Of a DNA stretch of 64,000 nt, positions 31,796 to 40,225 are shown one piece after another. A model generated the notes under the pieces. It did not search any database. It saw nothing but the letters and a program-made list of their open reading frames with translations, and was not told the DNA's origin. Within the stretch, counting starts at the first letter, position 1, and every line of letters begins with the position of its first letter. The stretch lies in assembly GCF_016462945.1 (NCBI RefSeq), contig NZ_JAEMSG010000001.1, positions 1 to 64,000 on the forward strand. Direction: 5' to 3'. A program made the position numbers and the translations under genes. This DNA comes from Mycolicibacterium sp. (lineage in GTDB: Bacteria; Actinomycetota; Actinomycetes; Mycobacteriales; Mycobacteriaceae).

Positions 31796-33169
31796 TTATT
31801 GCGCTTGGCTGACAGAGGACATATGGAAGTCGGGAATCCGCAGGGTCGGCATCACCGCTCGGGTGGCCCAGTCACCCCATTCGCGCGGCAGCGTCGCCTC
31901 GGCAATACCGGCCTCGGTGGCCCGGCGCAGCAGATCCAGCGGGCTCTCGTTGAACCGGAAGTTGTTGACCGCGGCGGTAACTTGGCCGTCCTCGATCAGG
32001 TACACCCCGTCGCGGGTCAGTCCGGTCAACAGCAGCGTGGTGGGGTCGACGGTGCGGATGTACCACAGCGTCGTCAACAACAGTCCGCGTTCAGTGGCCG
32101 CGACCATCTCGGGCAGCGACGCGGTGCCCCCGGTCATCAGCAGGTTGTCGGCGGGAACAGCCGGCGCGGTTCCGAATTCAACGGCCGCAGCCCGCGGGTA
32201 GGTCAGCGAGGAGATGGTGCCGTCGCGGATCCAGTCCACCCGGTCGATGCCCATGCCGTTGTCGAACAGCGAGATCCGCTCGGACCCCGACGCGGTGTGC
32301 ACGAACGGTGCGCACTCCTGGCCGGGCGCGAACGGATCGGAGTACATCGTCAGCGCCAAGTCGGTGAGCTTCTCCCCCACCCGCGTTCCCCCGCCGGGCG
32401 CCGACAGTGCGGTGCGGCCCTCTTCGGCGCCGCGGCCGTCCATCGACCAGCCGAGGTAGATCATCATGTCGGCCACGGTCGAGGGCGGCATCAGGGTTTC
32501 GTAACGCCCGGCCGGTAAATCGACCGTGCGTCGCGCCCAACCCAACCGGGTCGACAGTCCGTCGAGCATGGCGTCGATCGGTACGTCGATAAACCACGGT
32601 GTGCTGACCCCGGCCCAGGCACTGGCGGTGCCGCGTTTGGCATTGATCTCCACTGATCCGGTCGGCTGGGTGAATCGGCGACGCACCCCGGTCGAGGTGG
32701 CCAAAAACGTCGTCTCCACCACGTGGTGGGCATAGCCGTAGAGCCGATCACTGCCGCCGAATCCCACCGACAGCGCGCGGGCCACCGCCGCAAAAGCTCC
32801 GACTCCGGTTCCGGGCACCGGATCATCCCAATCGGCAGGCTCGCCGGATCCGGTGAGCAATGGTGCATTGTCACCGGCATCCGGTGCGGCATGGGCCGCG
32901 TCCGCGGAGGCGGCCACCAAGGCGGCGACCGCGCCCTGGTCGACGATGCTGGAGCGTCTCGCCCCGATATGGGCGGTATCGCCTTTTCGCACAATGGAAA
33001 TCACCGCAGTCGTTTGGCTGGTCGAAACACCGTTGGTGGTCATCGAGTTTCCGGCCCAGCGCAGCGAGGCTTCCGCTCGGTCGGAGACGATCACGATGCT
33101 CTCGTCGCACCGGGCCGATGTCGCGGCGGCCGCCAGGGCCAATTCGACGACCTGCTGCGCGGAAATCAC
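31796..33169 (-). CDS. TldE/PmbA-family protein (non-catalytic partner)
   Basis: 457 residues from the GTG at 33169, which overlaps the tldD stop (GTGA). The sequence follows the TldE half: DESIVIVSDRAEASLRWAGNSMTTNG, SVEINAKRGTASAWAG and, at the C-terminus, GLTRDGVYLIEDGQVTAAVNNFRFNESPLDLL. As in other TldE proteins there is no HExxxH motif, so the metal is held only by TldD. The heterodimer is a protease that trims unfolded peptides and, in some bacteria, the leaders of modified peptides. No peptide precursor is evident nearby. Confidence 0.88.
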   Translation of the reverse strand: MISAQQVVELALAAAATSARCDESIVIVSDRAEASLRWAGNSMTTNGVSTSQTTAVISIVRKGDTAHIGARRSSIVDQGAVAALVAASADAAHAAPDAGDNAPLLTGSGEPADWDDPVPGTGVGAFAAVARALSVGFGGSDRLYGYAHHVVETTFLATSTGVRRRFTQPTGSVEINAKRGTASAWAGVSTPWFIDVPIDAMLDGLSTRLGWARRTVDLPAGRYETLMPPSTVADMMIYLGWSMDGRGAEEGRTALSAPGGGTRVGEKLTDLALTMYSDPFAPGQECAPFVHTASGSERISLFDNGMGIDRVDWIRDGTISSLTYPRAAAVEFGTAPAVPADNLLMTGGTASLPEMVAATERGLLLTTLWYIRTVDPTTLLLTGLTRDGVYLIEDGQVTAAVNNFRFNESPLDLLRRATEAGIAEATLPREWGDWATRAVMPTLRIPDFHMSSVSQAQ

Positions 33170-34683
33170 ACCCGACCCGATTCTTCCCGGGTGTTGAGAA
33201 CGTTCACCCCGCGAAACAACGCCGAGGGACACCCGTGGCTGACCGCAGCAACCTGGCCGGGCTGGGCCTTGCCGCAGTTGAACGCCCCGCCGAGCCGCCA
33301 CGTGGACGGCCCGCCGACGGCTTCCATGGAGTTCCAGAAGTCGGTGGTGGTGGCCTGATAGGCGACGTCGCGCAGCTGGCCATCGAGCCGACCGTCCCGA
33401 ATGCGGAAGAACCGCTGACCGGTGAACTGAAAGTTGTAGCGCTGCATATCAATCGACCACGATTTATCACCCACGATGTAGAGGCCATTATCCACCCGGC
33501 TGATCAGATCGGCGGTGCTCAGATTCTCGACACCGGGTTGCAGTGACACGTTGGGCATCCGCTGGATCGGCACGTGGTGGGCGGAGTCGGCGTAGGAACA
33601 GCCGTTGGAGCGGTCCCTACCGAGTCGCTTGGCGAACACCCGGTCGAGTTGATAGCCGACGAAGATCCCGTCACGAATCAGATCCCAACTCTGGGCCGCC
33701 ACGCCTTCGGCGTCGTAGCCGATTGTGGCCAAACCGAACGCGGCGGTGCGGTCGGCGGTGACGTTCATCACCGGCGATCCGTAGCGCAGGGTGCCGAGCT
33801 TGTCCGGGGTGGCGAATGAGGTGCCGGCGTAAGCCGCTTCGTAGCCGATCGCCCGGTCATACTCGGTCGCGTGGCCGATGGACTCGTGGATCGTCAGCCA
33901 CAGATTGGTGGGGTCGATCACCAGATCGGTTGGGCCGGCGATGACGCTGGGCGACTTGGTTTTCTCAGCCAGCAGGGTGGGCAGTTCAGCCAGTTCGCCC
34001 GACCAGTCCCATACCTGGTCATCGGTCAAGGTCTCCCAGCCACGGCCGGTGGGCGGGGCGCATGTGCGCATCGACTCGAAGCTTCCCGCCGCGGCGTCGA
34101 CGGCGACCGCCTCCAGCGCCGGCATGGTGCGCACCCGCTGCTGGGTGATCGATGAGCCGAACGTGTCGGCATAGAAGGTCTGCTCCTTGACCGTATTCAC
34201 CATCGCCGACACGTGATCCACCCCGTCGGACGCGAGCAGGCGGCCGGAGTACTCCCCCAGCAGAGCGGCCTTCTCATCGGTGGGGATCGCGAACGGGTCG
34301 ATCCGGTAGTCCGACACCCAGGTGGCGTCGGTGTAGACCGGTTCGTCGGCCAGCTCGATCCGCTCGGCGTTCAGCGCGGCCAGGGTGACCGCGACGCCCA
34401 CCGCATGGCGCGCCGAGTCGGCGGCGATATCCGGGCGTAGTCCGGCGTGTGAGGCGAAGCCCCAGGTGCCGTCGACGATCACCCGCACCGCCAGACCAAC
34501 CTCGCGGTCCAGGACCGCGGACTCCAGTTCGCCGTCGCGTAGTTGCACGATCTCGGTGGTGATCGCGTGCACCCGCAGGTCGGCGTAGCTCGCGCCACCG
34601 GCGATCGCGGCAGAGAGTGCGGCGTCGGCAAGCTGATTGAGCGGCAGGGTCAGGAAATCAGCGTCGACGCCTCGTGCAGTCAC
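33166..34683 (-). CDS. tldD: TldD-family metalloprotease subunit
   Basis: 505 residues with the zinc-binding helix HESIGHATEYD at about residue 265 and the C-terminal metal-ligand region VSHGCPSALFRG, both intact. It begins FLTLPLNQLADAALSAAIAGGASYADLRVH, the usual TldD start. TldD works with TldE as a processive peptidase inside the cell. The pair corresponds to Rv2315c/Rv2314c of M. tuberculosis. It ends nine bases before the EcfT stop region on the same strand but is probably a separate unit or the distal part of it. Confidence 0.9.
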   Translation of the reverse strand: MTARGVDADFLTLPLNQLADAALSAAIAGGASYADLRVHAITTEIVQLRDGELESAVLDREVGLAVRVIVDGTWGFASHAGLRPDIAADSARHAVGVAVTLAALNAERIELADEPVYTDATWVSDYRIDPFAIPTDEKAALLGEYSGRLLASDGVDHVSAMVNTVKEQTFYADTFGSSITQQRVRTMPALEAVAVDAAAGSFESMRTCAPPTGRGWETLTDDQVWDWSGELAELPTLLAEKTKSPSVIAGPTDLVIDPTNLWLTIHESIGHATEYDRAIGYEAAYAGTSFATPDKLGTLRYGSPVMNVTADRTAAFGLATIGYDAEGVAAQSWDLIRDGIFVGYQLDRVFAKRLGRDRSNGCSYADSAHHVPIQRMPNVSLQPGVENLSTADLISRVDNGLYIVGDKSWSIDMQRYNFQFTGQRFFRIRDGRLDGQLRDVAYQATTTDFWNSMEAVGGPSTWRLGGAFNCGKAQPGQVAAVSHGCPSALFRGVNVLNTREESGRV

Positions 34684-34692
34684 AGCGCAACG

Positions 34693-35511
34693 CTAACCCA
34701 GACCCCTGATCTCCAACACGATCGCCAGCGCACACACCCCTGCGCAGATCGACAGTGCCACCCAATCTGCCGGACGGGGCCGCGACGGCACGGCGGCGAT
34801 CTGCCCGGTGCCGCCCCGGGCGGTAATAGCGTCGCCCATCTCGTCGGCACGACGCAGTGCGACAGTGACGCCGGCGGCGAGCAGATCGACCATCTCAGTC
34901 AACCAACGTCGGCGTTTAGCTGTGCCATCCGGCAATACGGGGCGCGGTCGCAACCGCCGCGCGGCATAGAGCAGGCGGAACTCCTCAAGAAGCATCGGAA
35001 ACGCGCGCAAGGCCAACGCCAGCGCCACGGCCCAATCGTCAACAGGAATTCGCAACGGCCGCAGCGGCCGGCCCAGGGTGGCGATCGCGGGCGCGACATC
35101 GGCGACGTTCGTAGTCCACGACACCATCGCCGCCAGTGCCAGCAGCACAATCGACAGCGCGGTGAAGCGCAGGAACTTCAGCAGCCCACCGACTTCGAGA
35201 TCGGCCGACCACAGATGCAACACCGGCTCACCGCCACCCAACGTGGCCAGGACACAGCCGATCAGCAGGAGAATCCACAGCCATCGCGGGATCGACGGCA
35301 ACGCGCCGCGCGGGATGCCCGCGAGCCGCGCCGCCACACCTACCAGTGCCGCCATCAGAACAATCACGATCCAGCCGGGATAGAACGCCAGCACCAGCGA
35401 AACAACAAACACCACGATGAGTTTGGTTCCGGCCCACAACTCGTGGATGACGGATGTACCGGGGACCGGGCGCAGAAGCACCACCGGCCGGCGCTGGCGA
35501 GCCGTGCTCAT
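34693..35511 (-). CDS. ECF transporter T component (EcfT/CbiQ-like)
   Basis: 272 residues with about five helices and the EcfT coupling region ([10 protein letters not shown] and [13 protein letters not shown], the second carrying an ARG motif that docks on the ATPases). Start ATG 35511 overlaps the stop of the ATPase gene by four bases. It links the ATPase to a substrate-binding membrane protein; here that protein is fused in the gene upstream. The equivalent in M. tuberculosis is Rv2325c. Confidence 0.85.
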   Translation of the reverse strand: MSTARQRRPVVLLRPVPGTSVIHELWAGTKLIVVFVVSLVLAFYPGWIVIVLMAALVGVAARLAGIPRGALPSIPRWLWILLLIGCVLATLGGGEPVLHLWSADLEVGGLLKFLRFTALSIVLLALAAMVSWTTNVADVAPAIATLGRPLRPLRIPVDDWAVALALALRAFPMLLEEFRLLYAARRLRPRPVLPDGTAKRRRWLTEMVDLLAAGVTVALRRADEMGDAITARGGTGQIAAVPSRPRPADWVALSICAGVCALAIVLEIRGLG

Positions 35512-37574
35512 GGCAGACCCCCGGCGGTACCGGTCGCCTGAGCCGCTGACGCAACCACACCGTTTTCCAGATGGAGGATGCGCGGGCACAGTTCCTCCAG
35601 GCCGGCGAAGTCATGCGAGATCACCACCACTGTCAGCCCGGCATTGCGGCGCAGGTCGGTCAGCAGACGCAGCAGTCCGCGCTGGCTGGCGGCGTCCAGA
35701 CCCGCCAAGGGCTCATCGAGGATGAGCGCCTGCGGCCACCGGGCGAGCAGACCGGCGATCACCACCCGACGCATCTGGCCGCCGCTGAGCTGGTCGACGC
35801 GGCGGCGAGCCAACGACCCGTCAAGGCCCACCGTCGCCAGCGCCGACACCACCCGGCCGGTATCCGAGGGTGAAAATCCTGCGGCAGAAGCAACTTCGAG
35901 GTCGACTCTGCTGCGCAGCAGCTGGAGGCGCGCGGCCTGGAAAGCGATTGCGACGTCGCCAACGTGCTCGTGGGCCCGACGGCCCCGAACCAGACACGAA
36001 CCTGTGGTCGGCTTCGTGAGGCCGGCCATGATCCAGGCCAGCGTCGATTTCCCTGAGCCGTTGCCGCCGTGGATCAGTACCCCGTCGCCCTCATTGACGG
36101 TGAAGCTGACGTCGCGCAGCGCGGTCTTCGCCCAAGGCGTACCGCTGCCGTACACGTGGCCGACGCCGTCCAGTCGCAATACCGGGCGAGCACTGTTCGG
36201 TGTGCCAGTGCTGTTCGATGTAACACCGGGCGTGGGGATTGGCGTAGGGGCAGGTATCGCGGCGCTACCCACCATCACCATGTTGTCGACTGAGTCACTG
36301 AGATTCACCGTCCGGTCGGCGATCTCGGCCTCGTTGTTGTAGTGGGTGATGTGGACCAGTGCCATCTGGCGGCGATCAGCGAGTCCCGACAGCACGCTCA
36401 GCAGTGCCTCCCGGCCCCGCTGATCAACCATGGTGGTGATCTCGTCGGCGATCAGTACCGACGGCTGGCGGGCCAGGGCGGCCGCAACGGCCAGCCGCTG
36501 AAGTTCACCGCCGGACAGTCCGCCGGTATCTCGCTCCTCCATACCGGCCAGACCCACTTCACCCAGCAGCCTGCCCACATCGGTGTGGGTTCCCGGCGGT
36601 AGCCCCCACACCACGTCGTCGGCGACCCTGCTACCCAGCACCTGGCTCTCGGGATGCTGCATGACTACTGCGGTGCCGCCCAGCTGACCCAGCCCGACGG
36701 TTCCGGGACGGTCGATGCGCCCCGAGCTCGGCTCGCGTCCACACAGCAATAGCATCAAGGTGGTCTTGCCCGACCCGTTGGCGCCGACGACCGCGATGTG
36801 TTCGCCGGTCTCGATCGTCAGGCTCAATGGCCGAAGCGCATCGTGGTCGGCGCCCGGATACCGAAAACGCGCCTGGCTCAGGCGAATCGGAAGCGGTGCA
36901 ACCTGACCCATCTCGGTCAGCACATCGAGCTTGTGGACATCGGGTATGCCGCGCAACCGTTCCAGCACCCGTGACAGCGCCCACCACCCCACCAGAGAAA
37001 CAATCATCATCGTGAAGATTGCGTAGCCCATCATCAGTACCGGCCAGTACTGCAATGCCGTGGTGAACATGGCGCGAGTTTGCCGGGCGGACTGGCGGAA
37101 CGGTTCGAACTGCGACATCACCGATATCACGCCGTCGACATTGGCGGTCATCGCCTCGAAGGTCAGCGTGCGCAACCGGGCGAGCGCGGTGAGCGCGGCG
37201 ATGATCCACAGACCGTTGAGAATCCCGGCGACCACGGACACCGCGATCATGATTGGCGTGCCCCCGCCGCGGCGCTTGATGATGCCGGTTGCCCCGCCGA
37301 CATAGGCGCAGTTGAGCACGATCATGAAGCCACTGATGCCGGCGATCAGGAATGCGATCGTTGCCGCGGCGAATGAGGCTGCCAGCAGCACCCGCAACCG
37401 ATAGCGGTATCCGAGCAGACCCATCGGGACGGTGACCAACAGCGACACCCCGCCGGCGAAGGGCACGACCACCGACACGATGGCCAACGCTGCGCTGAGC
37501 GCCCCCATCACGGCTGCCTGCGCCATCTCGACGGGGGTGAGCGAGCCCACCCGCTGTCCACCCATCGAGGTCAT
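35508..37574 (-). CDS. Fused ECF transporter: membrane S-like domain plus two ATPases
   Basis: 688 residues. The first 200 form about six membrane helices ([32 protein letters not shown]) like an S-component of the DUF2232 type. Two ABC ATPases follow: one with [24 protein letters not shown] and ADEITTM; one with [24 protein letters not shown] and LDEPLAGLD. Walker B of the first lacks the usual LDEPT form (IADEIT). A Pro/Thr/Ser linker ([19 protein letters not shown]) joins them. The ATG at 37574 is chosen over 37631. It imports an unknown vitamin or metal, as for Rv2326c. Confidence 0.87.
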   Translation of the reverse strand: MTSMGGQRVGSLTPVEMAQAAVMGALSAALAIVSVVVPFAGGVSLLVTVPMGLLGYRYRLRVLLAASFAAATIAFLIAGISGFMIVLNCAYVGGATGIIKRRGGGTPIMIAVSVVAGILNGLWIIAALTALARLRTLTFEAMTANVDGVISVMSQFEPFRQSARQTRAMFTTALQYWPVLMMGYAIFTMMIVSLVGWWALSRVLERLRGIPDVHKLDVLTEMGQVAPLPIRLSQARFRYPGADHDALRPLSLTIETGEHIAVVGANGSGKTTLMLLLCGREPSSGRIDRPGTVGLGQLGGTAVVMQHPESQVLGSRVADDVVWGLPPGTHTDVGRLLGEVGLAGMEERDTGGLSGGELQRLAVAAALARQPSVLIADEITTMVDQRGREALLSVLSGLADRRQMALVHITHYNNEAEIADRTVNLSDSVDNMVMVGSAAIPAPTPIPTPGVTSNSTGTPNSARPVLRLDGVGHVYGSGTPWAKTALRDVSFTVNEGDGVLIHGGNGSGKSTLAWIMAGLTKPTTGSCLVRGRRAHEHVGDVAIAFQAARLQLLRSRVDLEVASAAGFSPSDTGRVVSALATVGLDGSLARRRVDQLSGGQMRRVVIAGLLARWPQALILDEPLAGLDAASQRGLLRLLTDLRRNAGLTVVVISHDFAGLEELCPRILHLENGVVASAAQATGTAGGLP

Positions 37575-37635
37575 TTCCCGATTCTGCCAGCCTGCGCACT
37601 CGAGAACCGGCAGCGCGCGCGATCGAGACACCGCA

Positions 37636-37655
37636 TAGATGACCTATGTAAACTA
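37636..37655. promoter_or_regulatory. marR promoter with a 20-bp imperfect palindrome
   Basis: TAGATGACCTATGTAAACTA is an inverted repeat with 7 of 10 matches per arm. It overlaps a TAAACT box (37649-37654) ending eight bases before the GTG start at 37662, so the message is probably leaderless and the repressor would block its own promoter. The divergent transporter gene starts 62 bp away and may share control. Confidence 0.5.
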
Positions 37656-37661
37656 CACCGT

Positions 37662-38117
37662 GTGTCCGCGAGGAGGATTGATCCGTCCGGCGCCGGTCTG
37701 GGATCTGAGTTGCTCACCGCGGTGGCGCGACTGAACCGGCTGGCGACCCAGCGCATCCGACTGCCGCTGCCCTGGGCACAGGCTCGACTGCTCGGCACCA
37801 TCGAAGACCGCGGCGCGGCAAGGATCTCCGATCTCGCCGAACTCGACCACTGCTCCCAGCCGACGATGACCACGCAGGTGCACCGCCTGGAGGAAGCCGG
37901 CTTGGTGGCCCGCACCCCGGACCCGGATGACGCACGCGCGGTGCGAATCAGCATCACCGAGAGGGGCTCCCAGGTGCTGGCCCACGTCCGCACGGATCGC
38001 GCGGCGGTGATCGATCCGCGCATCAAGGCGCTCTCGCAGCAGGACCGGGACGCACTGTCGAGAGCCATGGATGTCCTGCACCGCCTCATCGACGACATCT
38101 CGACGGGTCCAGCGTAG
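37662..38117 (+). CDS. MarR-family transcriptional regulator
   Basis: 151 residues with the MarR winged helix: QARLLGTIEDRGAARISDLAELDHCSQPTMTTQVHRLEEAGLVARTPDPDDARAVRISITERG. The DPDDARAV wing is the family's usual DNA-minor-groove hairpin. GTG start at 37662, directly after the promoter box. It lies divergent to the fused ECF transporter (Rv2327 holds this position in M. tuberculosis). Ligand unknown. Confidence 0.87.
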   Translation: MSARRIDPSGAGLGSELLTAVARLNRLATQRIRLPLPWAQARLLGTIEDRGAARISDLAELDHCSQPTMTTQVHRLEEAGLVARTPDPDDARAVRISITERGSQVLAHVRTDRAAVIDPRIKALSQQDRDALSRAMDVLHRLIDDISTGPA

Positions 38118-38124
38118 CAATCGT

Positions 38125-39012
38125 TTACATCCAGACGGCTGCTGTTTCGCTGTCCTGCGGTCGAGCCAGCGGGTGCCCCCGGCCGAGCAGATTCCCGGTG
38201 ATGATGCCGCAGAGCCGGTACATCGGAATGTCGAAGATGCTGTTGTTCATCGGCTCCTCGATGAACCGTCCGAGGCGCTCGGCGATGATGAACACGGTCA
38301 TCAGCAGGAGGCCCACAGCTATACCGGCGACGTAGTGGCCGCTGGAGTCGAGCCGACTGAAGGCCATGATCCCGAAGAACCACGCCAGCATGCGAATGAA
38401 GAAGTCGTAGTGAATCGGAAAGGGCTCGTTGCGAATTCGCTCGAGCCCACTTTGCGCAGTGGCCGACCCAGTGTTCGCCGCCATCAGCATCACCCGCGCC
38501 TGCTGGTCGATGTAACCGTCGGCGGCCAGGCTCTGAACATCGGCTGCCTGCAGATTCAGTAGCTCGGTGGAATCGGTATCCGGGGAATCCTCGGCTGTCA
38601 GTTCGATCACGCCGGGCAGCGGCTCGATGCCCCGCATCTCAGCGGCCAGCTGCCAGCAGTACCGCACCTGCCGTCGGCGCATCCGATCCAGGATCGCGGC
38701 CATGGCCGGCGATCCGTTGTCGACGGCGGTGAGGCCGTTGTGCAAGACGCGCGAGCTGATGATCTGGCCGCCCCACAGGGTGCGGGCCTCCCACCACCGG
38801 TTGTAGGCCGTGGTGTTGCGGAAACCGATGAACACCGCCGCGGCGATGCCCAGTACCGACAACACCGCGGCGGCGTACTGGATCTGGAAAGCATCGGGTA
38901 CCGGTACCAACAGCCCGGCAACGATCAGGATCGCCAGCAGGTCAGACCGCAGTTGCCATAACACCAACCCGGCCACCTTGACCGCGCCGAGGCGGCCGAC
39001 CGGTCTGATCAC
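38125..39012 (-). CDS. Bestrophin-like (RFP-TM/UPF0187) channel protein
   Basis: 295 residues with four membrane helices and the family's FRNTTAYNRWWEARTLWGGQIISSRVL segment after the second helix and GRFIEEPMNNSIFDIPM near the end. Bacterial bestrophin homologues form pentameric ion channels; selectivity cannot be read here. It lies tail to tail with marR, eight bases between stops. Confidence 0.85.
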   Translation of the reverse strand: MIRPVGRLGAVKVAGLVLWQLRSDLLAILIVAGLLVPVPDAFQIQYAAAVLSVLGIAAAVFIGFRNTTAYNRWWEARTLWGGQIISSRVLHNGLTAVDNGSPAMAAILDRMRRRQVRYCWQLAAEMRGIEPLPGVIELTAEDSPDTDSTELLNLQAADVQSLAADGYIDQQARVMLMAANTGSATAQSGLERIRNEPFPIHYDFFIRMLAWFFGIMAFSRLDSSGHYVAGIAVGLLLMTVFIIAERLGRFIEEPMNNSIFDIPMYRLCGIITGNLLGRGHPLARPQDSETAAVWM

Positions 39013-39058
39013 CTGAGCATGCCGATGAGTGCGTCCGCCGGATTAGTGGCGGTCAGCA

Positions 39059-39352
39059 TCACCAGTTGTTGTTGCCCGACAGCGTGTCGCCGGGAGAAAA
39101 CGGATTATTCGCCAGATAGCCCAGGCAGGTGCCGACCCGGCCCGGCATACACGGCCCCCCGCCGATGGTGGGCGCGCCGCTGCCGGCCATCTGCCAGCAG
39201 TTGCCCGAGTTCGGATCGGCCATGTAGCCCGCAGCGCAGTTCTGACCTGGGGAAGCGGGGGCCGGAGGAAGAGCCTGCGACGGTGTCGAAGCGAACAACG
39301 CAGCGGCGGCGGCACTCAGCAGGACTGTGGACACTCTCAGCCGGTGGGTCAT
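39059..39352 (-). CDS. Small secreted Cys-containing protein
   Basis: 97 residues with a signal peptide (LRVSTVLLSAAAAALFASTPSQA) and a Pro/Gly/Asn-rich mature part with four cysteines (NCAAGYMADPNSGNCWQMAG, GGPCMPGRVGTCLGYLANN). The ADPNSGNCW pattern recurs in small mycobacterial exported proteins. Function unknown. The gene follows a 46-base gap after the bestrophin gene on the same strand and ends at 39059. Confidence 0.7.
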   Translation of the reverse strand: MTHRLRVSTVLLSAAAAALFASTPSQALPPAPASPGQNCAAGYMADPNSGNCWQMAGSGAPTIGGGPCMPGRVGTCLGYLANNPFSPGDTLSGNNNW

Positions 39353-39409
39353 CTCGATGCATCTTTCGTCGGTGGCAGTTGATCTGGACTGAGCCTACCC
39401 CCGGCCTGG

Positions 39410-39482
39410 CTCCCCCGGATGGACTCGAACCATCAACCGTGCGATTAACAGTCGCAAGCTCTGCCAGTTGAGCTACAGGGGA
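39410..39482 (-). tRNA. tRNA-Asn (GTT)
   Basis: The minus strand gives acceptor TCCCCTG/CGGGGGA (one GU pair), D-arm AGCTCAACTGGCAGAGC, anticodon loop CTGTTAA with GTT, and T-arm GATGG-TTCGAGT-CCATC, discriminator G. CCA is not encoded. All arms fold, so it should be functional. Confidence 0.93.
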
Positions 39483-39613
39483 CCGTCCCGCTAACGCGGA
39501 CCGAGAACAGACTCTAGCGCACCGGGGGGCGGCGACGCCAAAGTCGGCCGCCCTGGGCGCCACCCCGCCGCGTCAGGCAGGATGGGGGCAGCCGCCGAGG
39601 TGGAAGGAACGCA

Positions 39614-39847
39614 GTGATCGGGTATGTAGCCGTGCTCGCGGCGGGTTATGTGCTGGGCACCAAGGCCGGCCGCGAACGTTACGAGCAGCTCGTTGGCACC
39701 TATCGCGCTGTGACGAGCAACCCCGCCACCCGGTCGATGATCGACGCGGGCCGACGCAAGATTGCTGAACGCCTATCCCCGGATCCGACGATGGTGACGC
39801 TGACCGAAATCGACGCTGAGACGACGGTGATCCAGCCGGAGGGTTAG
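39614..39847 (+). CDS. Small conserved mycobacterial protein, one membrane segment
   Basis: 77 residues from a GTG after GGTGGAAGGAACGCA. The N-terminus (IGYVAVLAAGYVLGTKAGRERYEQL) is a short hydrophobic segment followed by a basic amphipathic helix, as in YtxH-like stress proteins. It lies just before dnaG on the opposite strand, like Rv2342. Function unknown. Its stop overlaps the next converging gene by four bases. Confidence 0.65.
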   Translation: MIGYVAVLAAGYVLGTKAGRERYEQLVGTYRAVTSNPATRSMIDAGRRKIAERLSPDPTMVTLTEIDAETTVIQPEG

Positions 39848-40146
39848 GGCGTGATGCCCTGGTTTATCGTCTGACCCGGCAGCAGCGGCCCGCTGGTGAT
39901 GCCGTAGCCATAACCGGGACCGTAGATACCGAAGTCCGGCGTCCCGACGTTGATGCCGTTGCCGGTCGAGTAGCCCATGCAGATCCCGTCCCCCCGCGAG
40001 CCGAACCAGGCCAGGCATTCGCCGGTGGCGGAGTTGGCCGACTCTCCCGAAGCGGCCAGGGCGACCAGGACCGGCGCCGACAGCGCAGCCGCGACGAGCG
40101 CAGCCGCGACGGCAAGGCGCCGCACACGTGACTTTGAATGAGCCAT
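39844..40146 (-). CDS. Small secreted Gly/Tyr-rich protein
   Basis: From the ATG at 40146 the product is 100 residues with a signal peptide ([24 protein letters not shown]) and a mature part with two cysteines (CLAWFGSRGDGIC) and a Gly/Tyr-rich run (GTPDFGIYGPGYGYGITSGPLLPG). Third exported small protein of this style in the stretch. The track start at 40449 lies inside dnaG and is not real. Function unknown. Confidence 0.68.
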   Translation of the reverse strand: MAHSKSRVRRLAVAAALVAAALSAPVLVALAASGESANSATGECLAWFGSRGDGICMGYSTGNGINVGTPDFGIYGPGYGYGITSGPLLPGQTINQGITP

Positions 40147-40225
40147 ACCTGACCTTTCGCCGAAGTTGCCGGACCCGCTAACCATAGCGTTGTCGCGCTG
40201 CTCACGCACTGGGTTCTTGGAGTGC

